DNA of 64,000 nt from NCBI GenBank assembly GCA_037893245.1, contig JBAIAA010000606.1, positions 1,612,001 to 1,676,000 of the forward strand, written 5' to 3'. Position numbers and translations under genes: made by a program. Of the stretch, positions 38,411 through 50,207 are shown one piece after another. The notes beneath the pieces are model-generated. The model was not told the DNA's origin. It saw nothing but the letters and a program-made list of their open reading frames with translations, and did not search any database. Positions within the stretch are counted from its first letter, which is position 1. Each line of letters begins with the position of its first letter. The stretch is from Crossaster papposus (Eukaryota > Echinodermata > Asteroidea > Velatida > Solasteridae).

Positions 38411-39828
38411 GTAAAGGGAAAGAAGTGTGCATAAGAAATATGTAAAGGGAAATAAGTGTGCATAAGAAATAAACACATGATGTGGGAACAAGCCCTCGAG
38501 TTAAATATGTAAAGGGAATGAAGTGTGCATAAGAAATATGTAAAGGGAAAGAAGTGTGCATAAGAAATATGTAAAGGGAAAGAAGTGTGCATAAGAAATA
38601 AACACATGATGTGGGAACAAGCCCTCGAGTTAAATATGTAAAGGGAAAGAAGTGTGCATAAGAAATATGTAAAGGGAAAGAAGTGTGCATAAGAAATATG
38701 TAAAGGGAAAGAAGTGTGCATAAGAAATATGTAAAGGGAAAGAAGTGTGCATAAGAAATATGTAAAGGGAAAGAAGTGTGCATAAGGAATATGTAAAGGG
38801 AAAGAAGTGTGCATAAGAAATATGTAAAGGGAAAGAAGTGTGCATAAGAAATATGTAAAGGGAAAGAAGTGTGCATAAGAAATATGTAAAGCGAAAGAAG
38901 TGTGCATAAGAAATATGTAAAGGGAAAGAAGTGTGCATAAGAAATATGTAAAGGGAAAGAAGTGTGCATAAGAAATATGTAAAGGGAAAGAAGTGTGCAT
39001 AAGAAATATGTAAAGGGAAAGAAGTGTGCATAAGAAATATGTAAAGGGAAAGAAGTGTGCATAAGAAATATGTAAAGGGAAAGAAGTGTGCATAAGAAAT
39101 ATGTAAAGGGAAAGAAGTGTGCATAAGAAATATGTAAAGGGAAAGAAGTGTGCATAAGAAATATGTAAAGGGAAAGAAGTGTGCATAAGAAATATGTAAA
39201 GGGAAAGAAGTGTGCATAAGAAATATGTAAAGGGAAAGAAGTGTGCATAAGAAATAAACACATGATGTGGGAACAAGCCCTCGAGTTAAATATGTAAAGG
39301 GAAAGAAGTGTGCATAAGAAATAAACACATGATGTGGGAACAAGCCCTCGAGTTAAATATGTAAAGGGAAAGAAGTGTGCATAAGAAATATGTAAAGGGA
39401 AAGAAGTGTGCATAAGAAATATGTAAAGGGAAATAAGTGTGCATAAGAAATATGTAAAGGGAAAGAAGTGTGCATAAGAAATATGTAAAGGGAAAGAAGT
39501 GTGCATAAGAAATATGTAAAGGGAAAGAAGTGTGCATAAGAAATATGTAAAGGGAAAGAAGTGTGCATAAGAAATATGTAAAGGGAAAGAAGTGTGCATA
39601 AGAAATATGTAAAGGGAAAGAAGTGTGCATAAGAAATATGTAAAGGGAAAGAAGTGTGCATAAGAAATATGTAAAGGGAAAGAAGTGTGCATAAGAAATA
39701 TGTAAAGGGAAAGAAGTGTGCATAAGAAATATGTAAAGGGAAAGAAGTGTGCATAAGAAATATGTAAAGGGAAAGAAGTGTGCATAAGAAATAAACACAT
39801 GATGTCGGGACAAGCCCTCGAGTTAAAT
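37621..39828. repeat. Cluster of six 36-bp insertions
   Basis: Copies: 37,621-37,656 (GTCGGGACA, followed by a 30-bp unit); 38,471-38,506; 38,600-38,635; 39,256-39,291; 39,323-39,358 (GTGGGAACA); 39,793-39,828 (GTCGGGACA, followed by a 30-bp unit). The four central copies repeat the 129/656/67 spacing of the preceding cluster at an offset of 2,487 bp. Confidence 0.95.
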
Positions 39829-42500
39829 ATGTAAAGGGAAAAAAGTGTGCATAAGAAATAATAAAGGGAAAGAAGTGTGCATAAGAAATATGTAAAGGGA
39901 AAGAAGTGTGCATAAGAAATATGTAAAGGGAAAGAAGTGTGCATAAGAAATATGTAAGGGGAAAGAAGCGTGCATAAGAAATATGTAAAGGGAAAGAAGT
40001 GTGCATAAGAAATATGTAAAGGGAAAGAAGTGTGCATAAGAAATATGTAAAGGGAAAGAAGTGTGCATAAGAAATATGTAAAGGGAAAGAAGTGTGCATA
40101 AGAAATATGTAAAGGGAAAGAAGTGTGCATAAGAAATATGTAAAGGGAAAGAAGTGTGCATAAGAAATATGTAAAGGGAAAGAAGTGTGCATAAGAAATA
40201 TGTAAAGGGAAATAAGTGTGCATAAGAAAAATGTAAAGGGAAATAAGTGTGCATAAGAAATATGTAAAGGAAAGAAGTGTGCATAAGAAATATGTAAAGG
40301 GAAAGAAGTGTGCATAAGAAATATGTAAAGGGAAAGAAGTGTGCATAAGAAATATGTAAAGGGAAAGAAGTGTGCATAAGAAATATGTAAAGGGAAAGAA
40401 GTGTGCATAAGAAATATGTAAAGGGAAAAAGTGTGCATAAGAAATATGTAAAGGGAAAGAAGTGTGCATAAGAAATATGTAAAGGGAAAGAAGTGTGCAT
40501 AAGAAATATGTAAAGGGAAAGAAGTGTGCATAAGAAATATGTAAAGGGAAAGAAGTGTGCATAAGAAATATGTAAAGGGAAAGAAGTGTGCATAAGAAAT
40601 ATGTAAAGGGAAAGAAGTGTGCATAAGAAATATGTAAAGGGAAAGAAGTGTGCATAAGAAATATGTAAAGGGAAAGAAGTGTGCATAAGAAATATGTAAA
40701 GGGAAAGAAGTGTGCATAAGAAATATGTAAAGGGAAAGAAGTGTGCATAAGAAATATGTAAAGGGAAAGAAGTGTGCATAAGAAATATGTAAAGGGAAAG
40801 AAGTGTGCATAAGAAATATGTAAAGGAAAGAAGTGTGCATAAGAAATATGTAAAAGGAAAGAAGTGTGCATAAGAAATATGTAAAGGGAAAGAAGTGTGC
40901 ATAAGAAATATGTAAAGGGAAAGAAGTGTGCATAAGAAATATGTAAAGGGAAAGAAGTGTGCATAAGATATATGTAAAGGGAAAAAGTGTGCATAAGAAA
41001 TATGTAAAGGGAAAGAAGTGTGCATAAGAAATATGTAAAGGGAAAGAAGTGTGCATAAGAAATATGTAAAGGGAAAGAAGTGTGCATACGAAATATGTAA
41101 AGGGAAAGAAGTGTGCATAAGAAATATGTAAAGGGAACGAAGTGTGCATAAGAAATATGTAAAGGGAAATAAGTGTGCATAAGAAATATGTAAAGGGAAA
41201 GAAGTGTGCATAAGAAATATGTAAAGGGAAAGAAGTGTGCATAAGAAATATGTAAAGGGAAAGAAGTGTGCATAAGAAATATGTAAAGGGAAAGAAGTGT
41301 GCATAAGAAATATGTAAAGGGAAAGAAGTGTGCATAAGAAATATGTAAAGGGAAAGAAGTGTGCATAAGAAATATGTAAAGGGAAAGAAGTGTGCATAAG
41401 AAATATGTAAAGGGAAAGAAGTGTGCATAAGAAATATGTAAAGGGAAAGAAGTGTGCATAAGGAATATGTAAAGGGAAAGAAGTGTGCATAGGAAATATG
41501 TAAAGGGAAAGAAGTGTGCATAAGAAATATGTAAAGGGAAAGAAGTGTGCATAAGAAATATGTAAAGGGAAAGAAGTGTGCATAAGAAATATGTAAAGGG
41601 AAAGAAGTGTGCATAAGAAATATGTAAAGGGAAAGAAGTGTGCATAAGAAATATGTAAAGGGAAAGAAGTGTGCATAAGAAATATGTAAAGGGAAAGAAG
41701 TGTGCATAAGAAATATGTAAAGGGAAAGAAGTGTGCATAAGAAATATGTAAAGGGAAATAAGTGTGCATAAGAAATATGTAAAGGGAAAGAAGTGTGCAT
41801 AAGAAATATGTAAAGGGAAAGAAGTGTGCATAAGAAATATGTAAAGGGAAAGAAGTGTGCATAAGAAATATGTAAAGGGAAAGAAGTGTGCATAAGAAAT
41901 ATGTAAAGGGAAAGAAGTGTGCATACGAAATATGTAAAGGGAAAGAAGTGTGCATAAGAAATATGTAAAGGGAAAGAAGTGTGCATAAGGAATATGTAAA
42001 GGGAAAGAAGTGTGCATAGGAAATATGTAAAGGGAAAGAAGTGTGCATAAGAAATATGTAAAGGGAAAGAAGTGTGCATAAGAAATATGTAAAGGGAAAG
42101 AAGTGTGCATAAGAAATATGTAAAGGGAAAGAAGTGTGTATAAGAAATATGTAAAGGGAAAGAAGTGTGCATAAGAAATATGTAAAGGGAAAGAAGTGTG
42201 CATAAGAAATATGTAAAGGGAAAGAAGTGTGCATAAGAAATATGTAAAGGGAAGAAAGTGTGCATAAGAAATATGTAAAGGGAAAGAAGTGTGCATAAGA
42301 AATATGTAAAGGGAAAGAAGTGTGCATAAGAAATATGTAAAGGGAAAGAAGTGTGCATAAGAAATATGTAAAGGGAAAGAAGTGTGCATAAGAAATATGT
42401 AAAGGGAAAGAAGTGTGCATAAGAAATATGTAAAGGGAAAGAAGTGTGCATAAGAAATATGTAAAGGGAAAGAAGTGTGCATAAGAAATATGTAAAGGGA
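39829..42500. repeat. Pure 31-bp sub-domain without insertions or CpG variants
   Basis: About 2.7 kb of 31-bp units with neither the 36-bp insertion nor the TGCGCAT variant. Scattered single changes include CATACG (41,087; 41,924), CATAGGAAAT (41,492; 42,016), GGAAATAAG (for example 40,209 and 41,757), and a few units shortened in the G/A run (near 40,270, 40,434, 40,824, 40,984). It separates the insertion-rich left part from the CpG-variant right part. Confidence 0.85.
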
Positions 42501-42507
42501 AAGAAGT

Positions 42508-44651
42508 GCGCATCAGAAATATGTAAAGGGAAAGAAGTGTGCATAAGAAATATGTAAAGGGAAAGAAGTGTGCATAAGAAATATGTAAAGGGAAAGAAGT
42601 GTGCATAAGAAATATGTAAAGGGAAAGAAGTGTGCATAAGAAATATGTAAAGGGAAAGAAGTGTGCATAAGAAATATGTAAAGGGAAAGAAGTGTGCATA
42701 AGAAATATGTAAAGGGAAAGAAGTGTGCATAAGAAATATGTAAAGGGAAAGAAGTGTGCATAAGAATTATGTAAAGGGAAAGAAGTGTGCATAAGAAAAA
42801 TGTAAAGGGAAAGAAGTGTGCATAAGAAATATGTAAAGGGAAAGAAGTGTGCATAAGAAATATGTAAAGGGAAAGAAGGGTGCATAAGAAATATGTAAAG
42901 GGAAAGAAGTGCGCATCAGATATATGTAAAGGGAAAGAAGTGCGCATAAGAAATATGTAAAGGGAAAGAAGTGCGCATAAGAAATATGTAAAGGGAAAGA
43001 AGTGCGCATAAGAAATATGTAAAGGGAAAGAAGTGCGCATAAGAAATATGTAAAGGGAAAGAAGTGCGCATCAGAAATATGTAAAGGGAAAGAAGTGCGC
43101 ATAAGAAATATGTAAAGGGAAAGAAGTGCGCATAAGAAATATGTAAAGGGAAAGAAGTGCGCATAAGAAATATGTAAAGGGAAAGAAGTGCGCATAATAA
43201 ATATGTAAAGGGAAAGAAGTGCGCATAAGAAATATGTAAAGGGAAAGAAGTGTGCATAAGAAATATGTAAAGGGAAAGAAGTGTGCATAAGAAATATGTA
43301 AAGGGAAAGAAGTGTGCATAAGAAATATGGAAAGGGAAAGAAGCGTGCATAAGAAATATGTAAAGGGAAAGAAGCGTGCATAAGAAATATGTAAAGGGAA
43401 AGAAGTGTGCATAAGAAATATGTAAAGGGAAAGAAGTGTGCATAAGAAATATGTAAAGGGAAAGAAGTGTGCATAAGAAATATGTAAAGGGAAAGAAGTG
43501 TGCATAAGAAATATGTAAAGGGAAAGAAGTGTGCATAAGAAATATGTAAAGGGAAAGAAGTGTGCATAAGAAATATGTAAAGGGAAAGAAGTGTGCATAA
43601 GAAATATGTAAAGGGAAATAAGTGTGCATAAGAAATATGTAAAGGGAAAGAAGTGTGCATAAGAAATATGTAAAGGGAAAGAAGTGTGCATAAGAAATAT
43701 GTAAAGGGAAAGAAGTGTGCATAAGAAATATGTAAAGGGAAAGAAGTGTGCATAAGAAATATGTAAAGGGAAAGAAGTGTGCATAAGAAATATGTAAAGG
43801 GAAAGAAGTGTGCATAAGAAATATGTAAAGGGAAAGAAGTGTGCATAAGAAATATGTAAAGGGAAAGAAGTGTGCATAAGAAATATGTAAAGGGAAAGAA
43901 GTGTGCATAAGAAATATGTAAAGGGAAAGAAGTGCGCATCAGAAATATGTAAAGGGAAAGAAGTGTGCATAAGAAATATGTAAAGGGAAAGAAGTGTGCA
44001 TAAGAAATATGTAAAGGGAAAGAAGTGTGCATAAGAAATATGTAAAGGGAAAGAAGTGTGCATAAGAAATATGTAAAGGGAAAGAAGTGTGCATAAGAAA
44101 TATGTAAAGGGAAAGAAGTGTGCATAAGAAATATGTAAAGGGAAAGAAGTGTGCATAAGAAATATGTAAAGGGAAAGAAGTGTGCATAAGAATTATGTAA
44201 AGGGAAAGAAGTGTGCATAAGAAAAATGTAAAGGGAAAGAAGTGTGCATAAGAAATATGTAAAGGGAAAGAAGTGTGCATAAGAAATATGTAAAGGGAAA
44301 GAAGGGTGCATAAGAAATATGTAAAGGGAAAGAAGTGCGCATCAGATATATGTAAAGGGAAAGAAGTGCGCATAAGAAATATGTAAAGGGAAAGAAGTGC
44401 GCATAAGAAATATGTAAAGGGAAAGAAGTGCGCATAAGAAATATGTAAAGGGAAAGAAGTGCGCATAAGAAATATGTAAAGGGAAAGAAGTGCGCATCAG
44501 AAATATGTAAAGGGAAAGAAGTGCGCATAAGAAATATGTAAAGGGAAAGAAGTGCGCATAAGAAATATGTAAAGGGAAAGAAGTGCGCATAAGAAATATG
44601 TAAAGGGAAAGAAGTGCGCATAATAAATATGTAAAGGGAAAGAAGTGCGCA
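42508..44651. repeat. Duplicated block in 31-bp array, offset 1,426 bp (46 units)
   Basis: About 42,508-43,225 matches about 43,934-44,651. Shared markers are GCGCATCAG (42,508 and 43,934), AAGAATTATG (42,762 and 44,188), AGAAAAATGT, GAAGGGTGCAT, GCGCATCAGATATATG and a long run of TGCGCAT units ending in CATAATAAAT. The offset is exactly 46 x 31. It ends where CATAAGAA at 43,226 faces CATAATAA at 44,652. Confidence 0.85.
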
Positions 44652-44689
44652 TAATAAATATGTAAAGGGAAAGAAGTGCGCATAAGAAA

Positions 44690-46260
44690 TATGTAAAGGG
44701 AAAGAAGTGTGCATAAGAAATATGTAAAGGGAAAGAAGTGTGCATAAGAAATATGTAAAGGGAAAGAAGCGTGCATAAGAAATATGTAAAGGGAAAGAAG
44801 CGTGTAAAGGGAAAGAAGTGTGCATAAGAAATATGTAAAGGGAAAGAAGTGTGCATAAGAAATATGTAAAGGGAAAGAAGTGTGCATAAGAAATATGTAA
44901 AGGGAAAGAAGTGTGCATAAGAAATATGTAAAGGGAAAGAAGTGTGCATAAGAAATATGTAAAGGGAAAGAAGTGTGCATAAGAAATATGTAAAGGGAAA
45001 GAAGTGTGCATAAGAAATATGTAAAGGGAAAGAAGTGTGCATAATAAATATGTAAAGGGAAAGAAGTGTGCATAATAAATATGTAAAGGGAAAGAAGTGT
45101 GCATAATAAATATGTAAAGGGAAAGAAGTGTGCATAAGAAATATGTAAAGGGAAAGAAGTGTGCATAAGAAATATGTAAAGGGAAAGAAGTGTGCATAAG
45201 AAATATGTAAAGGGAAAGAAGTGTGCATAAGAAATATGTAAAGGGAAAGAAGTGTGCATAAGAAATATGTAAAGGGAAAGAAGTGTGCATAAGAAATATG
45301 TAAAGGGAAAGAAGTGTGCATAAGAAATATGTAAAGGGAAAGAAGTGCGCATAAGAAATATGTAAAGGGAAAGAAGTGCGCATAAAAAATATGTAAAGGG
45401 AAAGAAGTGCGCATAATAAATATGTAAAGGGAAAGAAGTGCGCATAAGAAATATGTAAAGGGAAAGAAGTGTGCATAAGAAATATGTAAAGGGAAAGAAG
45501 TGTGCATAAGAAATATGTAAAGGGAAAGAAGCGTGCATAAGAAATATGTAAAGGGAAAGAAGCGTGTAAAGGGAAAGAAGTGTGCATAAGAAATATGTAA
45601 AGGGAAAGAAGTGTGCATAAGAAATATGTAAAGGGAAAGAAGTGTGCATAAGAAATATGTAAAGGGAAAGAAGTGTGCATAAGAAATATGTAAAGGGAAA
45701 GAAGTGTGCATAAGAAATATGTAAAGGGAAAGAAGTGTGCATAAGAAATATGTAAAGGGAAAGAAGTGTGCATAAGAAATATGTAAAGGGAAAGAAGTGT
45801 GCATAATAAATATGTAAAGGGAAAGAAGTGTGCATAATAAATATGTAAAGGGAAAGAAGTGTGCATAATAAATATGTAAAGGGAAAGAAGTGTGCATAAG
45901 AAATATGTAAAGGGAAAGAAGTGTGCATAAGAAATATGTAAAGGGAAAGAAGTGTGCATAAGAAATATGTAAAGGGAAAGAAGTGTGCATAAGAAATATG
46001 TAAAGGGAAAGAAGTGTGCATAAGAAATATGTAAAGGGAAAGAAGTGTGCATAAGAAATATGTAAAGGGAAAGAAGTGTGCATAAGAAATATGTAAAGGG
46101 AAAGAAGTGCGCATAAGAAATATGTAAAGGGAAAGAAGTGCGCATAAAAAATATGTAAAGGGAAAGAAGTGCGCATAAGAAATATGTAAAGGGAAAGAAG
46201 TGCGCATAAGAAATATGTAAAGGGAAAGAAGTGCGCATAAGAAATATGTAAAGGGAAAGA
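44690..46260. repeat. Duplicated block in 31-bp array, offset 762 bp, with an 18-bp unit
   Basis: The fusion AAGCGTGTAAAGGG, a unit that lost 13 bp (CATAAGAAATATG), occurs near 44,799 and again near 45,561. Three successive CATAATAAAT units near 45,051-45,113 recur near 45,813-45,875. The period 762 equals 24 x 31 + 18, so the short unit was copied with the block. Confidence 0.85.
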
Positions 46261-47392
46261 AGTGTGCATAAGAAATATGTAAAGGGAAAAAAGTGTGCAT
46301 AAGAAATATGTAAAGGGAAAGAAGTGTGCATAAGAAATATGTAAAGGGAAAGAAGTGTGCATAAGAAATATGTAAAGGGAAAGAAGTGTGCATAAGAAAT
46401 ATGTAAAGGGAAAGAAGTGTGCATAAGAAATATGTAAAGGGAAAGAAGTGTGCATAAGAAATATGTAAAGGGAAAGAAGTGTGCATAAGAAATATGTAAA
46501 GGGAAAGAAGTGTGCATAAGAAATATGTAAAGGGAAAGAAGTGTGCATAAGAAATATGTAAAGGGAAAGAAGTGTGCATAAGAAATATGTAAAGGGAAAG
46601 AAGTGTGCATAAGAAATATGTAAAGGGAAAGAAGTGTGCATAAGAAATATGTAAAGGGAAAGAAGTGTGCATAAGAAATATGTAAAGGGAAAGAAGTGCG
46701 CATAAGAAATATGTAAAGGGAAAGAAGTGCGCATAAGAAATATGTAAAGGGAAAGAAGTGCGCATAAAAAATATGTAAAGGGAAAGAAGTGCGCATAAGA
46801 AATATGTAAAGGGAAAGAAGTGCGCATAAGAAATATGTAAAGGGAAAGAAGTGCGCATAAGAAATATGTAAAGGGAAAGAAGTGCGCATAAGAAATATGT
46901 AAAGGGAAAGAAGTGCGCATAAGAAATATGTAAAGGGAAAGAAGTGTGCATAAGAAATATGTAAAGGGAAAGAAGTGTGCATAAGAAATATGTAAAGGGA
47001 AAGAAGTGTGCATAAGAAATATGTAAAGGGAAAGAAGTGTGCATAAGAAATATGTAAAGGGAAAGAAGTGTGCATAAGAAATATGTAAAGGGAAAGAAGT
47101 GTGCATAAGAAATATGTAAAGGGAAAGAAGTGTGCATAAGAAATATGTAAAGGGAAAGAAGTGTGCATGAGAAATATGTAAAGGGAAAGAAGTGTGCATA
47201 AGAAATATGTAAAGGGAAAGAAGTGTGCATAAGAAATATGTAAAGGGAAAGAAGTGCGCATAAGAAATATGTAAAGGGAAAGAAGTGCGCATAAGAAATA
47301 TGTAAAGGGAAAGAAGTGTGCATAAGAAATATGTAAAGGGAAAGAAGTGTGCATAAGAAATATGTAAAGGGAAAGAAGTGTGCATAAGAAAT

Positions 47393-50207
47393 AAACACAT
47401 GATGTCGGGACAAGCCCTCGAGTTAAATATGTAAAGGGAAAGAGTGCGCATAAGAAATATGTAAAGGGAAAGAAGTGTGCATAAGAAATATGTAAAGGGA
47501 AAGAAGTGTGCATAAGAAATATGTAAAGGGAAAGAAGTGTGCATAAGAAATATGTAAAGGGAAAGAAGTGTGCATAAGAAATATGTAAAGGGAAAGAAGT
47601 GTGCATAAGAAATAAACACATGATGTCGGTACAAGCCCTCGAGTTAAATATGTAAAGGGAAAGAAGTGTGCATAAGAAATATGTAAAGGGAAAGAAGTGT
47701 GCATAAGAAATATGTAAAGGGAAAGAAGTGTGCATAAGAAATATGTAAAGGGAAAGAAGTGTGCATAAGAAATATGTAAAGGGAAAGAAGTGTGCATAAG
47801 AAATATGTAAAGGGAAAGAAGTGTGCATAAGAAATATGTAAAGGGAAAGAAGTGTGCATAAGAAATATGTAAAGGGAAAGAAGTGTGCATAAGAAATATG
47901 TAAAGGGAAAGAAGTGTGCATAAGAAATATGTAAAGGGAAAGAAGTGTGCATAATAAATATGTAAAGGGAAAGAAGTGTGCATAATAAATATGTAAAGGG
48001 AAAGAAGTGCGCATAAGAAATATGTAAAGGGAAAGAAGTGCGCATAAGAAATATGTAAAGGGAAAGAAGTGCGCATAAGAAATATGTAAAGGGAAAGAAG
48101 TGTGCATAAGAAATATGTAAAGGGAAAGAAGTGTGCATAAGAAATATGTAAAGGGAAAGAAGTGTGCATAAGAAATATGTAAAGGGAAAGAAGTGTGCAT
48201 AAGAAATATGTAAAGGGAAAGAAGTGTGCATAAGAAATATGTAAAGGGAAAGAAGTGTGCATAAGAAATATGTAAAGGGAAAGAAGTGTGCATAAGAAAT
48301 ATGTAAAGGGAAAGAAGTGTGCATAAGAAATATGTAAAGGGAAAGAAGTGTGCATGAGAAATATGTAAAGGGAAAGAAGTGTGCATAAGAAATATGTAAA
48401 GGGAAAGAAGTGTGCATAAGAAATATGTAAAGGGAAAGAAGTGCGCATAAGAAATATGTAAAGGGAAAGAAGTGCGCATAAGAAATATGTAAAGGGAAAG
48501 AAGTGTGCATAAGAAATATGTAAAGGGAAAGAAGTGTGCATAAGAAATATGTAAAGGGAAAGAAGTGTGCATAAGAAATAAACACATGATGTCGGGACAA
48601 GCCCTCGAGTTAAATATGTAAAGGGAAAGAGTGCGCATAAGAAATATGTAAAGGGAAAGAAGTGTGCATAAGAAATATGTAAAGGGAAAGAAGTGTGCAT
48701 AAGAAATATGTAAAGGGAAAGAAGTGTGCATAAGAAATATGTAAAGGGAAAGAAGTGTGCATAAGAAATATGTAAAGGGAAAGAAGTGTGCATAAGAAAT
48801 AAACACATGATGTCGGTACAAGCCCTCGAGTTAAATATGTAAAGGGAAAGAAGTGTGCATAAGAAATATGTAAAGGGAAAGAAGTGTGCATAAGAAATAT
48901 GTAAAGGGAAAGAAGTGTGCATAAGAAATATGTAAAGGGAAAGAAGTGTGCATAAGAAATATGTAAAGGGAAAGAAGTGTGCATAAGAAATATGTAAAGG
49001 GAAAGAAGTGTGCATAAGAAATATGTAAAGGGAAAGAAGTGTGCATAAGAAATATGTAAAGGGAAAGAAGTGTGCATAAGAAATATGTAAAGGGAAAGAA
49101 GTGTGCATAAGAAATATGTAAAGGGAAAGAAGTGTGCATAAGAAATATGTAAAGGGAAAGAAGTGTGCATAAGAAATATGTAAAGGGAAAGAAGTGTGCA
49201 TAAGAAATATGTAAAGGGAAAGAAGTGTGCATAAGAAATAAACACATGATGTCGGGACAAGCCCTCGAGTTAAATATGTAAAGGGAAAGAAGTGCGCATA
49301 AGAAATATGTAAAGGGAAAGAAGTGCGCATAAGAAATATGTAAGAAGTGCGCATAAGAAATATGTAAAGGGAAAGAAGTGTGCATAAGAAATATGTAAAG
49401 GAAAAGAAGTGCGCATAAGAAATATGTAAAGGGAAAGAAGTGCGCATAAGAAATATGTAAAGGGAAAGAAGTGTGCATAAGAAATATGTAAAGGGAAAGA
49501 AGTGTGCATAAGAAATATGTAAAGGGAAAGAAGTGTGCATAAGAAATATGTAAAGGGAAAGAAGTGTGCATAAGAAATATGTAAAGGGAAAGAAGTGTGC
49601 ATAAGAAATATGTAAAGGGAAAGAAGTGTGCATAAGAAATATGTAAAGGGAAAGAAGTGTGCATAAGAAATATGTAAAGGGAAAGAAGTGTGCATAAGAA
49701 ATATGTAAAGGGAAAGAAGTGTGCATGAGAAATATGTAAAGGGAAAGAAGTGTGCATAAGAAATATGTAAAGGGAAAGAAGTGTGCATAAGAAATATGTA
49801 AAGGGAAAGAAGTGCGCATAAGAAATATGTAAAGGGAAAGAGTGCGCATAAGAAATATGTAAAGGGAAAGAAGTGTGCATAAGAAATATGTAAAGGGAAA
49901 GAAGTGTGCATAAGAAATATGTAAAGGGAAAGAAGTGTGCATAAGAAATAAACACATGATGTCGGGACAAGCCCTCGAGTTAAATATGTAAAGGGAAAGA
50001 AGTGCGCATAAGAAATATGTAAAGGGAAAGAAGTGTGCATAAGAAATATGTAAAGGGAAAGAAGTGTGCATAAGAAATATGTAAAGGGAAAGAAGTGTGC
50101 ATAAGAAATATGTAAAGGGAAAGAAGTGTGCATAAGAAATATGTAAAGGGAAAGAAGTGTGCATAAGAAATAAACACATGATGTCGGTACAAGCCCTCGA
50201 GTTAAAT
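47393..50207. repeat. Cluster of seven 36-bp insertions with fixed paired order
   Basis: Copies: 47,393-47,428; 47,614-47,649; 48,580-48,615; 48,801-48,836; 49,240-49,275; 49,950-49,985; 50,172-50,207. Three pairs have a GTCGGGACA copy followed 221-222 bp later by a GTCGGTACA copy. The 47,393 and 48,580 pairs sit 1,187 bp apart, and CATGAG units at 47,166 and 48,353 confirm a duplication of that size. A third version, about 1,370 bp on, has CATGAG at 49,724 and the pair at 49,950. Confidence 0.93.
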
